A DNA stretch of 5,151 nt, from NCBI GenBank assembly GCA_958444395.1, contig CAUCOL010000152.1, positions 1 through 5,151 on the forward strand. The letters run 5' to 3'. A program made the translations under genes and the position numbers. Shown in pieces: positions 1 to 5,151 of this stretch (the first letter of the stretch is position 1; the number at the start of each line of letters is the position of its first letter). Source of the stretch: an uncultured Lachnospiraceae bacterium (GTDB taxonomy: Bacteria > Bacillota > Clostridia > Lachnospirales > Lachnospiraceae). Below the pieces are notes generated by a model, which was not told where the DNA came from, made no database searches, and worked only from the letters and a program-made list of their open reading frames with translations.

Positions 1-1187
1 TATACATGGTACATCGCCTGCAGTGCCAGTCTTTCACCAACCGGCTGCTTATCCACCGGATGAATGTTATTAAACTCGCCCTTATCCAGGATGACTGCCA
101 GTCCCGTATTCTTAACCGTACGATACACTCTGTGCTGCACCTCACGGATCAGCGGCCAGTTCTTAAAGTCCTCATCTCCGACATTCTTAAACATTGGAAG
201 CTGAACGATCATAAATGGAAGTTTATCATCTGACCAGTCCTCGCGCCACTGACGGATCAGTCTGGTCAGCAGATTGTAATATGCCTTTGGCTTTGTATCA
301 TCATTCTCTCCCTGGTAATACAGAAAACCAGCCAGTGTGTATGGTGTGATACGCTTGATCATCGTCTCATACAGTCCTGCCGGACGTACTTCTGATCTTG
401 GTCCGACCGGTCCCGGATATTTATTCTCACCGCAGACTGCCAATGCCCCCTCCCATGTTGGGTTTGGCTCTGTTTCATAATATTCTTTGCATTTACGGTC
501 AAATTCTGCCTGATACACAATATATTCATCACGTTCTTTAATATATGCATCCAGATCCAGATCTTTGGTTGCCTCATCATATTCTTCGATATAAGATGAG
601 ATCACCTTGTCGGACTCTAATGCTTCACGGCTCATCCAGCAGGATGCGGAAGTGCCGCCCCAGTTACAACCGATAATACCTACCGGTACCTCCAGCTGTG
701 CTGCCAGCTTTCTTGCAAAGTAGTATCCTACTGCTGACCAGCGTCCTACATTCTGCGGATTGCAGAGTTCCCAGCTGCTCTTTGCTTCCTGCTCGTAAAG
801 TTCATCACACTCATAGGCTACCTTTGGCACATAATAATAACGTACCAGACTGTCATGTGCTTCTGCTACCGCATCTGCACCGTCTTTGGAATTCTGCAGT
901 TCCAGTTCCATATTGGACTGACCGCCTGCCAGCCATACCTCGCCATATTCCACATCTTTATATACGACCTGCTCTCCTGTATCCGTATTGACTGTAAGAT
1001 CATAAGGACCACCGGCTTCCATCGGTGGAAGCAGTGTTCTCCACTGACCATCCTTTACATAAGTAACAACATGTGCATCCTGTATACAGACTGTGATTTT
1101 CTCCGCATCGGACTCACCCCAGATTGCTACCGGTTTTCTTCTCTGTAAGATCATGTGATCACTAAATATTGCAGGTAATTTCAGCAT
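1..1187 (-). CDS. Sialate O-acetylesterase-family SGNH hydrolase (partial, C-terminus beyond left edge)
   Basis: This is a carbohydrate esterase of the sialate O-acetylesterase (SASA/DUF303) family, which removes O-acetyl groups from sialic acids or other acetylated sugars. The frame is open for 395 codons and runs off the window; relatives are usually about 470-520 residues, so roughly the last fifth is missing. The N-terminus (MLKLPAIFSDHMILQ) is the family's usual opening. The nucleophile block GQSNME is at residues 89-94 (Ser91). An oxyanion-type block GCNWGGTS is at 173-180, YQGEND at 291-296, and the histidine block NNIHPVDK at 373-380 (His376). Asn replaces Asp three residues before that His, where many relatives have DxxH. 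No signal peptide is visible, so it probably acts in the cytoplasm on imported glycans. The start at 1187 is supported by a purine-rich AGGAGAGG just upstream. An in-frame ATG at 1235 has no comparable support. Family is confident; the true substrate is not (acetyl-xylan is an alternative). Confidence 0.93.
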   Translation of the reverse strand, partial: MLKLPAIFSDHMILQRRKPVAIWGESDAEKITVCIQDAHVVTYVKDGQWRTLLPPMEAGGPYDLTVNTDTGEQVVYKDVEYGEVWLAGGQSNMELELQNSKDGADAVAEAHDSLVRYYYVPKVAYECDELYEQEAKSSWELCNPQNVGRWSAVGYYFARKLAAQLEVPVGIIGCNWGGTSASCWMSREALESDKVISSYIEEYDEATKDLDLDAYIKERDEYIVYQAEFDRKCKEYYETEPNPTWEGALAVCGENKYPGPVGPRSEVRPAGLYETMIKRITPYTLAGFLYYQGENDDTKPKAYYNLLTRLIRQWREDWSDDKLPFMIVQLPMFKNVGDEDFKNWPLIREVQHRVYRTVKNTGLAVILDKGEFNNIHPVDKQPVGERLALQAMYHV

Positions 1188-1502
1188 AATTTCCTCTCCT
1201 TTTTCTCCCGCAGCACGGTTCATGACTGCATCCATCCAGTCCAATCCCGCCGACGTTTTTCACAATTGCTTTCCTTCATTAAGCAATCCCTTTCTTTTAC
1301 TGCTGTGAAACAAAACCTAAAAAAAGACAGCGTCACACAACAAGTACGAATCTTCTTTATATAATAGTACAATTTTCTCAGAAAGAGAAGTGCCTTTTCT
1401 GTTTTTTTTCATTCTTTTATATTTGAGATGTATTCGTTTCAGCCCTTTTCTATGCTATCTTATGCATCTTCCGTAAGAATAGAAAGGCAAACTCCCGCTT
1501 TA

Positions 1503-1547
1503 CGGATTGCTTTTTCAAATAAGACCTCGTATAATTATAACAATCCG
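1503..1547. repeat. Inverted repeat bracketing the promoter (candidate operator pair)
   Basis: CGGATTG at 1503-1509 and its exact reverse complement CAATCCG at 1541-1547 flank the core promoter. One arm covers the start of the -35 and the other sits at the predicted transcription start. A second 7-bp inverted repeat, TCCGTAA at 1470-1476 with TTACGGA at 1500-1506, shares bases with the left arm. Such placement would suit a repressor or activator, but no regulator is encoded in the window and short inverted repeats can arise by chance. Confidence 0.3.
1507..1535 (+). promoter_or_regulatory. Sigma-A-type promoter of the repeat-protein gene
   Basis: A perfect -10 hexamer TATAAT lies at 1530-1535. 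It is preceded at the ideal 17-bp spacing by TTGCTT at 1507-1512, which matches the -35 consensus only in TTG. Transcription would begin near 1541-1543, giving a leader of about 100 nt before the start at 1641. The weak -35 is consistent with dependence on an activator or with modest expression. Inverted repeats overlap both the -35 and the predicted start site. Confidence 0.6.
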
Positions 1548-1570
1548 CAGAGTCTCTGATACACTCTGCG
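1546..1570 (+). promoter_or_regulatory. 5' leader hairpin
   Basis: CGCAGAGT (1546-1553) and ACTCTGCG (1563-1570) form a perfect 8-bp stem around a 9-nt loop. No U-run follows, so it is not an intrinsic terminator. It would lie within the first few nucleotides of the transcript from the TATAAT promoter, where 5' stem-loops commonly protect mRNA from decay. An operator role at DNA level is the alternative. Confidence 0.45.
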
Positions 1571-1629
1571 CCATTACAATAAATATATAGGAAATCCCCC
1601 TGCCTCTGACAGGGAAAGGAGTTTTCAGA

Positions 1630-1644
1630 ATGGAGTATTTATGA
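1630..1644 (+). other. Four-codon upstream ORF (MEYL) coupled by ATGA to the next gene
   Basis: ATG at 1630 opens the frame Met-Glu-Tyr-Leu-stop. The better Shine-Dalgarno of the region, AAAGGAG (1615-1621), is 8 nt upstream of this ATG, which is ideal spacing. The TGA stop (1642-1644) overlaps the ATG at 1641 in the classic ATGA arrangement. The main gene's own GGAG (1632-1635) lies inside the mini-ORF, five bases from ATG 1641. Ribosomes could load at the strong site and reinitiate at 1641, or the strong site may simply serve ATG 1641 at long spacing. Confidence 0.3.
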
Positions 1645-2675
1645 ATCAACAAAATGCACATCCGGTACGCAGACGGATCATAACCATACTGGGTATCCTG
1701 CTGGCTGTGATCCTTATATTTCTGCTCAGACGATCCACGCAGGTCACTTTTTACAAAGATCCTTATACGACGGGAAACAGCAGCACAAATCTGCTCAATG
1801 GCGGTCTTTTTGCCTCTCTCGGTGACAGAATTTTTTTCGCCAATCCTGCCGACCAGAATGCACTGTATTCGATGAATCCGGACGGTTCTGATATGAAAAA
1901 GATCTATGAGGATAACGTCAGCTATCTGAATGCTGCCGGCAAATATATCTTTTATACCAGACGTAATGACAAAAAAGGAAAAAGCGGCAACGCCATCCTG
2001 TCACTGAGCACAACCGGATTATACCGTATATCATCAAAGGGAACCGGACTGAAACAGCTGTTTTCCGATCCGACCCAGACTGTTACTCTGTATGGAAATG
2101 ATGTTTTCTATCAGCACTATGATAAAAAGAAAGGGCTTCAGCTATTTAAGATCGGGATTGACGGCAAGAACGATACGATGCTTCTTGATGAAGGAGTCTC
2201 TCCCTCCGTCATTCTGGATGACAAGATTTTCTATATCGGTGCCGACAGCGATCATAACATCCATACAATGAACACGGATGGCTCCGGCAAACAGGTCCTT
2301 CTGGAGGGAAATTACACCGGCCTGTCCTATTGCAATGGATATCTGTACTTTATGGACATGGCTAAGGACTATGCCCTGTGTCGTGCAAAAACAGACGGAA
2401 GTGCCTTAACGACACTTGTGAATACCCGTATTGCCACCTATAATGTTTCACCGGATAGCGATACGGTATATTATCAGCAGGATAACGGAAAAGAAAATGG
2501 TCTGTATGCCATGATCGCCAGCTCCGGAAGTACGCATAAGCTGAAAGATGGCAATTATAATTATCTGCATATTATATCAGATACCTTGTACTTTGAAGAT
2601 TTTGATGGTTCAAATGCCTACCGGATGGATTTAACCTCGGAAGAGATCAATCCTTTGAACCTCACAAAAAAATAA
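1641..2675 (+). CDS. Membrane-anchored DUF5050-type repeat protein, probable seven-bladed beta-propeller
   Basis: This 344-residue protein has a short cytoplasmic tail with three arginines (residues 10-12), one hydrophobic segment (about 13-29) and Arg-Arg at 30-31; the rest is probably extracytoplasmic. I count seven degenerate units of about 38-51 residues, each a strand ending in I/V/L-F/Y-F/Y (for example DRIFFA, DKIFYI, DTLYFE) followed by a L-Y-x-M-x-x-D-G-S/T-x-x-x-x-L signature. The signatures begin near residues 76, 127, 168, 207, 246, 288 and 326. This is the pattern of the DUF5050 (PF16472) propeller-like family common in Clostridia. No catalytic motif is visible; such proteins are generally of unknown function, and a sensing or binding role at the cell surface is inference. 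It is monocistronic, with its own promoter upstream and a terminator directly downstream. The start at 1641 is chosen because the anchor begins there, although a competing ATG with a stronger ribosome site lies 11 bases upstream in another frame. Confidence 0.85.
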   Translation: MNQQNAHPVRRRIITILGILLAVILIFLLRRSTQVTFYKDPYTTGNSSTNLLNGGLFASLGDRIFFANPADQNALYSMNPDGSDMKKIYEDNVSYLNAAGKYIFYTRRNDKKGKSGNAILSLSTTGLYRISSKGTGLKQLFSDPTQTVTLYGNDVFYQHYDKKKGLQLFKIGIDGKNDTMLLDEGVSPSVILDDKIFYIGADSDHNIHTMNTDGSGKQVLLEGNYTGLSYCNGYLYFMDMAKDYALCRAKTDGSALTTLVNTRIATYNVSPDSDTVYYQQDNGKENGLYAMIASSGSTHKLKDGNYNYLHIISDTLYFEDFDGSNAYRMDLTSEEINPLNLTKK

Positions 2676-2693
2676 CCGTTTTTCAACAGATTC

Positions 2694-2737
2694 AAAAAGG
2701 TGCACACCAGGTAATCTCCTGATGCGCACCTTTTTTT
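2694..2737 (+). terminator. Intrinsic terminator, bidirectional, between convergent genes
   Basis: AAAAAGGTGC (2694-2703) pairs with GCACCTTTTT (2726-2735). An inner CAGG/CCTG stem sits around the loop TAATCT, with two small mismatches between the stems, and a run of seven T follows at 2731-2737. It begins 18 bases after the repeat-protein stop at 2675. Because the left arm starts with five A, the minus strand also ends in five U, so the same hairpin can stop the folate operon about 80 bases after its stop at 2816. Confidence 0.88.
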
Positions 2738-2815
2738 GCGAAATAATGCCACCCAATTCCTTAATTACTGCCGGAATGCCGGTTTTCGGATCTTTGAATA
2801 TAGTTTTGAAAAAAC

Positions 2816-3649
2816 TCAATCTGACAATGCACTCTCATGCACTTCCTGCAGCAATTCACACATCGTCTTATGAAAGACCGGATGCACGGCATACGGAGCG
2901 ATCTGCGCCATTGGCTCCAGCACAAAAGCTCTCTTATGCATCTCTTTATGTGGAATGATCAGATCCTTTGTCTGTATGATCTCCTGATCATACAGAATGA
3001 TATCCAGATCGATCGTTCTTGGACCCCAGTGGATGATGCGTTCCCTTTTCCCTGCCTTTTCAATCGTGCCGATCAGTTCCAGCAGAGACTGTGGCGAACG
3101 AAGGGTAGAAATCTCAATGGCTCCATTTAAGAAATCATCCTGCTCTACCCCACCAACCGGATCTGTCACAATAAACGGTGATACCCGCTTTACCTCTGTC
3201 TGCGGATCCTCCTGAAGCAGACGGATCGCCTGTTTTAAATTTGCCTCCTTATCACCCATATTGGAACCGATACTTAAATATGCCTGATGGCGGCTTCTCT
3301 CTACTGTTACAGAGACTGTTTCCAGCGGAAGATGAACAGGAGCCCAGGGCTTCTCCACCTCCAAACGTACTGCATGGATCACCGGATAAGCAACCAGCAG
3401 TTCCTGCGCCAGATACTCTGCCAGACGCTCGATCAGCTGAAATGTGTGCCCTTCGGTTTTCTCCCGGAGCAATGCCGCTGCCTGTGCATAATTGACAGAC
3501 TGTGTCAGATCATCACTCTGCCCTGCCCCGGACAGATCACAGAAAAGATCTGCTGTGATCACAAATTTCTGTCCCAGTACATTTTCCTCCGGCAGCACTC
3601 CATGCTTTGCAAAAACCTCCAGTCTCTTTATCTCAATATGATCACACAT
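2816..3649 (-). CDS. folBK: Bifunctional dihydroneopterin aldolase / HPPK (FolB-FolK fusion)
   Basis: This 277-residue enzyme covers two consecutive steps of folate synthesis in the cytoplasm. FolB cleaves 7,8-dihydroneopterin to 6-hydroxymethyl-7,8-dihydropterin and glycolaldehyde; FolK then pyrophosphorylates that product with ATP. Residues 1 to about 118 are FolB, with HGVLPEENVLGQKF (16-29, catalytic Glu region at 21-22), Tyr54, Glu74 and Lys100 in EKPWAP. Residues from about 122 are FolK: LSIGSNMGDKEANL (125-138), DFLNGAIEI (172-180), HWGPRTIDLDIILY (207-220) with the Mg-binding Asp214 and Asp216, and IPHKEMHKRAFVLEP (232-246). Both domains look intact. Fused FolB-FolK proteins are known, for example pneumococcal SulD. 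The start overlaps the last 8 bases of the upstream glycosyltransferase (ATGTGTGA), with AAAGGAAG upstream inside that gene, so translation is probably coupled. It is the last gene of its operon. Other folate genes (folE, folP, folC) are not in the window. Confidence 0.97.
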   Translation of the reverse strand: MCDHIEIKRLEVFAKHGVLPEENVLGQKFVITADLFCDLSGAGQSDDLTQSVNYAQAAALLREKTEGHTFQLIERLAEYLAQELLVAYPVIHAVRLEVEKPWAPVHLPLETVSVTVERSRHQAYLSIGSNMGDKEANLKQAIRLLQEDPQTEVKRVSPFIVTDPVGGVEQDDFLNGAIEISTLRSPQSLLELIGTIEKAGKRERIIHWGPRTIDLDIILYDQEIIQTKDLIIPHKEMHKRAFVLEPMAQIAPYAVHPVFHKTMCELLQEVHESALSD

Positions 3650-4601
3650 GTTTTTCTTCCTTTCTGTTCCAATACTCTTTATTGGAGGTACACCAAAGAA
3701 TCATTTTGTCGGATAATTTCTCATAATGCAGCCCCAATTTATATCCAATGAGTTTGAATCCACACTGCATCGCAAAGTAAAATGCCTTACAGGGTTTTCC
3801 ATGTCCTAACAGATATTTTAAAGTCCTGCCTGCATAACCGGCACCCTCTTTTTCGGACGAAACAGCTTCAAACACTTCTCTGTACTGTCTCTGGGAAACC
3901 CCCAGATCGAAGTTTCTGTGAAATTGCTGCATACACGTATAAGCGTGGGAGTGAATAACTTTTGCCTCTGCCCGATATACTACCTGATACCCAGCGTGAA
4001 TGACTGCAGATGCCATAATCATATCTTCATTAAAGATCGTCGGATGAACAAACCCTCCCAACTGATCAAATAGCGAATGTCTGTACATCGCACAGACGTC
4101 CGAACAGAAAAAGGTTTTGATCCCAAGACGTTCAAGATCTGCCGCCGTCTTGACCTGATCCTGCGCCGGATAATTGTATTCCCGGGTCATACGCTCCAGC
4201 AGATCCGCCTGCGGTCTTGCCAGCTGTCTGGCATATGCCACACCAGTCTTGTCATCGTCAAATGCCTCTAAAAGACGTTCGATCAATGCATCATCCGCCG
4301 GCATCGCATCCTGTGTCATAAATAAGACAAACTCCGCATTGGACTGATCTGCCCCCATCTTTCTCGTCGCACCGTGGTCAAAGTCCTGCTTTTTCACCGG
4401 CAGGACGTGAACATTAGACTCCTCTGCAGAATAGAGTGCCTCCTGTGAGGTGGTCATCGTCTGCAGCAGCCAGATGTTCTGCGGCCGTACACTCTGTGCC
4501 TGCAGTTTTCTTAATACTTCTCCAAAAGAGGCATCCGGTTTATAGATTGGTATAATGATATCTACTGTTTTCTGTGTCTGTTTCACTGTCTTCATCCCCA
4601 T
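3642..4601 (-). CDS. Family 2 glycosyltransferase (rhamnosyltransferase-like)
   Basis: This 319-residue GT-A enzyme would transfer a sugar from a nucleotide sugar to a cell-envelope glycan at the inner face of the membrane. The family opening DIIIPIYKP is at 14-22, followed by DFDHGATRKMGA at 73-84 and the metal/nucleotide-site element FMTQDAMP at 94-101. Acceptor-site elements FFCSDVCAMYRHSLFDQLGGF (164-184) and NEDMIMA (191-197, Glu192-Asp193 as likely base region) follow, then HSHAYTCMQQFHRNFDLG (217-234). The HG(G/A)TR and TQDA combination resembles rhamnosyltransferases of rhamnose-rich polysaccharide pathways; the actual donor is unproven. The segment after the second strand reads LLQTMTTSQ rather than the usual VDSxSxD. 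No clear membrane span is seen. It starts 6 bases after the upstream stop, with only a weak ribosome site (GAGTG), so coupling is likely; ATG 4595 is an alternative start. It overlaps folBK by 8 bases. Confidence 0.9.
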   Translation of the reverse strand: MGMKTVKQTQKTVDIIIPIYKPDASFGEVLRKLQAQSVRPQNIWLLQTMTTSQEALYSAEESNVHVLPVKKQDFDHGATRKMGADQSNAEFVLFMTQDAMPADDALIERLLEAFDDDKTGVAYARQLARPQADLLERMTREYNYPAQDQVKTAADLERLGIKTFFCSDVCAMYRHSLFDQLGGFVHPTIFNEDMIMASAVIHAGYQVVYRAEAKVIHSHAYTCMQQFHRNFDLGVSQRQYREVFEAVSSEKEGAGYAGRTLKYLLGHGKPCKAFYFAMQCGFKLIGYKLGLHYEKLSDKMILWCTSNKEYWNRKEEKHV

Positions 4602-4607
4602 TTTCTA

Positions 4608-5151
4608 TCACTCTGTCAGCAGACGTTCTACAACACGCACGGCTTCCTGTGCATCCTCGGAATATCCGTCTGCCCCGATCTCATCGGCAAAGCCCTGTGT
4701 GATCACGGCACCACCGATCATGATTTTTACATCCAGTCCGCGTTCCTTTACCAACTCAACCACTTTCTTCATCTCCATCATCGTCGTAGTCATCAAAGCA
4801 GATAAACCGATGATCGCTGCATGCTCCTTCTCGGCAGCATCCACGATCACATCAGCCGGCACATCCTTTCCCAGATCAATGACGTTATAACCATAATTGC
4901 GCAGCATCAATGCCACCAGATTCTTTCCAATATCATGGATATCATGCTCTACCGTTGCCACCACGATTGTTGCCTTTGTCTCACCGGCGCGTTTGGCAGA
5001 CAGCAGTGGTTCCAGATAACCAATGGCATATTCCATCGATTCTGCACTGGAGATCAGCTGCGGCAGATAATAAATCTGTTGGTCAAACAATTTTCCGACA
5101 TGATTAATCGCCGGGATCAGGCTTTCATCGATCAGCTGCTGCGGGTCTGCC
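4608..5151 (-). CDS. metH: Cobalamin-binding C-terminal part of a corrinoid methyltransferase, probably methionine synthase MetH (partial)
   Basis: The visible 180 residues are the end of a B12-binding protein whose start lies beyond the right edge. First comes the end of the helical cap domain (ESLIPAINHVGKLFDQQ, then YYLPQLISSAESM). The Rossmann-like cobalamin domain follows, with DIHDIG at visible residues 70-75, where His72 is the lower axial cobalt ligand of the DxHxxG motif. GLSALMTTTM and IGGAVI supply the Ser and Gly-Gly that cradle the nucleotide tail of B12. The cap sequence, especially PQLISSAESM, most resembles MetH, which methylates homocysteine using methyl-tetrahydrofolate, and the folate gene downstream fits. 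The protein ends right after this domain, as in short clostridial MetH proteins that lack the fused reactivation domain. A free-standing corrinoid protein of about 210 residues is the alternative. A TTG at 5090 sits inside the cap domain and is not the start. It is the first visible gene of the operon. Confidence 0.82.
   Translation of the reverse strand, partial: ADPQQLIDESLIPAINHVGKLFDQQIYYLPQLISSAESMEYAIGYLEPLLSAKRAGETKATIVVATVEHDIHDIGKNLVALMLRNYGYNVIDLGKDVPADVIVDAAEKEHAAIIGLSALMTTTMMEMKKVVELVKERGLDVKIMIGGAVITQGFADEIGADGYSEDAQEAVRVVERLLTE

Larger units (their letters stand above)
1188..1640. other. Divergent intergenic region between esterase and repeat-protein genes
   Basis: This 453-bp stretch separates two divergently oriented genes and is more AT-rich than its surroundings, especially 1350-1440. 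The right part carries the plus-strand promoter, hairpin and mini-ORF listed separately. The left part, read on the minus strand, is the leader of the esterase. It contains a 7-bp inverted repeat (ATTGCTT 1265-1271, AAGCAAT 1281-1287), a possible 19-codon ORF at 1279-1220, and an AT-rich stretch at 1360-1370 that could supply a TATTAT-type -10 (1361-1366) with only a poor -35 (TTCTCT at 1384-1389). The hexamer GGATTG/CAATCC occurs at 1242-1247, 1284-1289, 1504-1509 and 1541-1546. I see no tRNA, known riboswitch or convincing larger gene. A transcription-factor-controlled bidirectional regulatory region is an inference. Confidence 0.6.

Noticed and set aside
359..580. Minus-strand 73-codon frame inside the esterase
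   Set aside because: It is an alternative frame of the well-supported esterase, with low-complexity composition and no ribosome site.
698..1148. Two overlapping plus-strand frames of 97 codons each
   Set aside because: Both are antisense to the esterase, show no domain features and have atypical composition.
1188..1235. In-frame N-terminal extension of the esterase to ATG 1235
   Set aside because: The family begins at MLKLPAIFSDHM, and the AGGAGAGG ribosome site points to ATG 1187; the extension would translate through that site.
1379..1409. Terminator-like CAGAAA/TTTCTG stem followed by eight T on the plus strand
   Set aside because: The stem is weak and AT-rich, and no plus-strand gene precedes it, so a functional terminator is unlikely; an antisense-blocking role cannot be supported from sequence.
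2631..2819. Minus-strand 62-codon frame just after folBK (TTG start, beginning SFFKTIFKDPKTGIPAV)
   Set aside because: The first third looks protein-like, but it has only a TTG start without a ribosome site, runs straight through the terminator hairpin and ends antisense to the repeat-protein gene.
3178..3751. Plus-strand frames of 105 and 154 codons
   Set aside because: They are antisense shadows across folBK and the glycosyltransferase; their Cys/Gln/Pro-rich sequence resembles no protein.
4555..4890. Plus-strand 111-codon frame
   Set aside because: It is antisense to the B12-binding domain, whose motifs are unambiguous on the minus strand; the Ser/Thr-rich translation is a shadow.
4608..5090. 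Free-standing 160-residue protein starting at TTG 5090
   Set aside because: The frame stays open upstream to the window edge and encodes the expected preceding cap-domain residues, so the gene is truncated by the window, not short.

Overview
The window looks like a chromosomal segment from a low-to-mid GC Gram-positive anaerobe of the Clostridia, most likely Lachnospiraceae-like. The grounds are a DUF5050-type membrane-anchored repeat protein, a Firmicutes-style sialate O-acetylesterase, a fused FolB-FolK protein, purine-rich Shine-Dalgarno sites, a sigma-A-type promoter and an intrinsic terminator. The assignment is inferred from gene type and style; there is no rRNA or other taxonomic marker here.

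Layout. (1) Positions 1-1187, minus strand: a sialate O-acetylesterase-family SGNH hydrolase whose C-terminal end lies beyond the left edge. It is a clean open frame of 395 codons. (2) Positions 1188-1640: a 453-bp divergent intergenic region. It holds a promoter for the plus-strand gene, several short inverted repeats, a perfect hairpin at the predicted transcript 5' end, and a four-codon upstream ORF that overlaps the next gene by ATGA. (3) Positions 1641-2675, plus strand: a membrane-anchored protein with seven degenerate repeats, probably a beta-propeller, closed by a strong terminator at 2694-2737. (4) Positions 2816-5151, minus strand: a tightly packed operon read from the right edge. 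It runs from the C-terminal part of a B12-binding protein (probably methionine synthase MetH), after a 6-bp gap to a family 2 glycosyltransferase, and with an 8-bp overlap to a bifunctional FolB-FolK.

How the genes fit together. MetH and FolBK share one-carbon/folate metabolism: FolBK makes the pterin precursor of folate, and MetH uses methyl-tetrahydrofolate. The glycosyltransferase between them has no obvious metabolic link but is physically locked into the operon. The esterase and the repeat protein diverge from a shared upstream region, and the hexamer GGATTG/CAATCC recurs there four times, which may reflect common regulation. The repeat-protein gene and the folate operon converge on one terminator that reads in both directions.

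I see no mobile element, CRISPR array, tRNA or rRNA. Nothing here amounts to a clear new defence or biosynthetic system. The most unusual points are the mini-ORF coupling, the repeat architecture around the promoter, the glycosyltransferase embedded between one-carbon genes, and possible active-site departures in the esterase and the glycosyltransferase.
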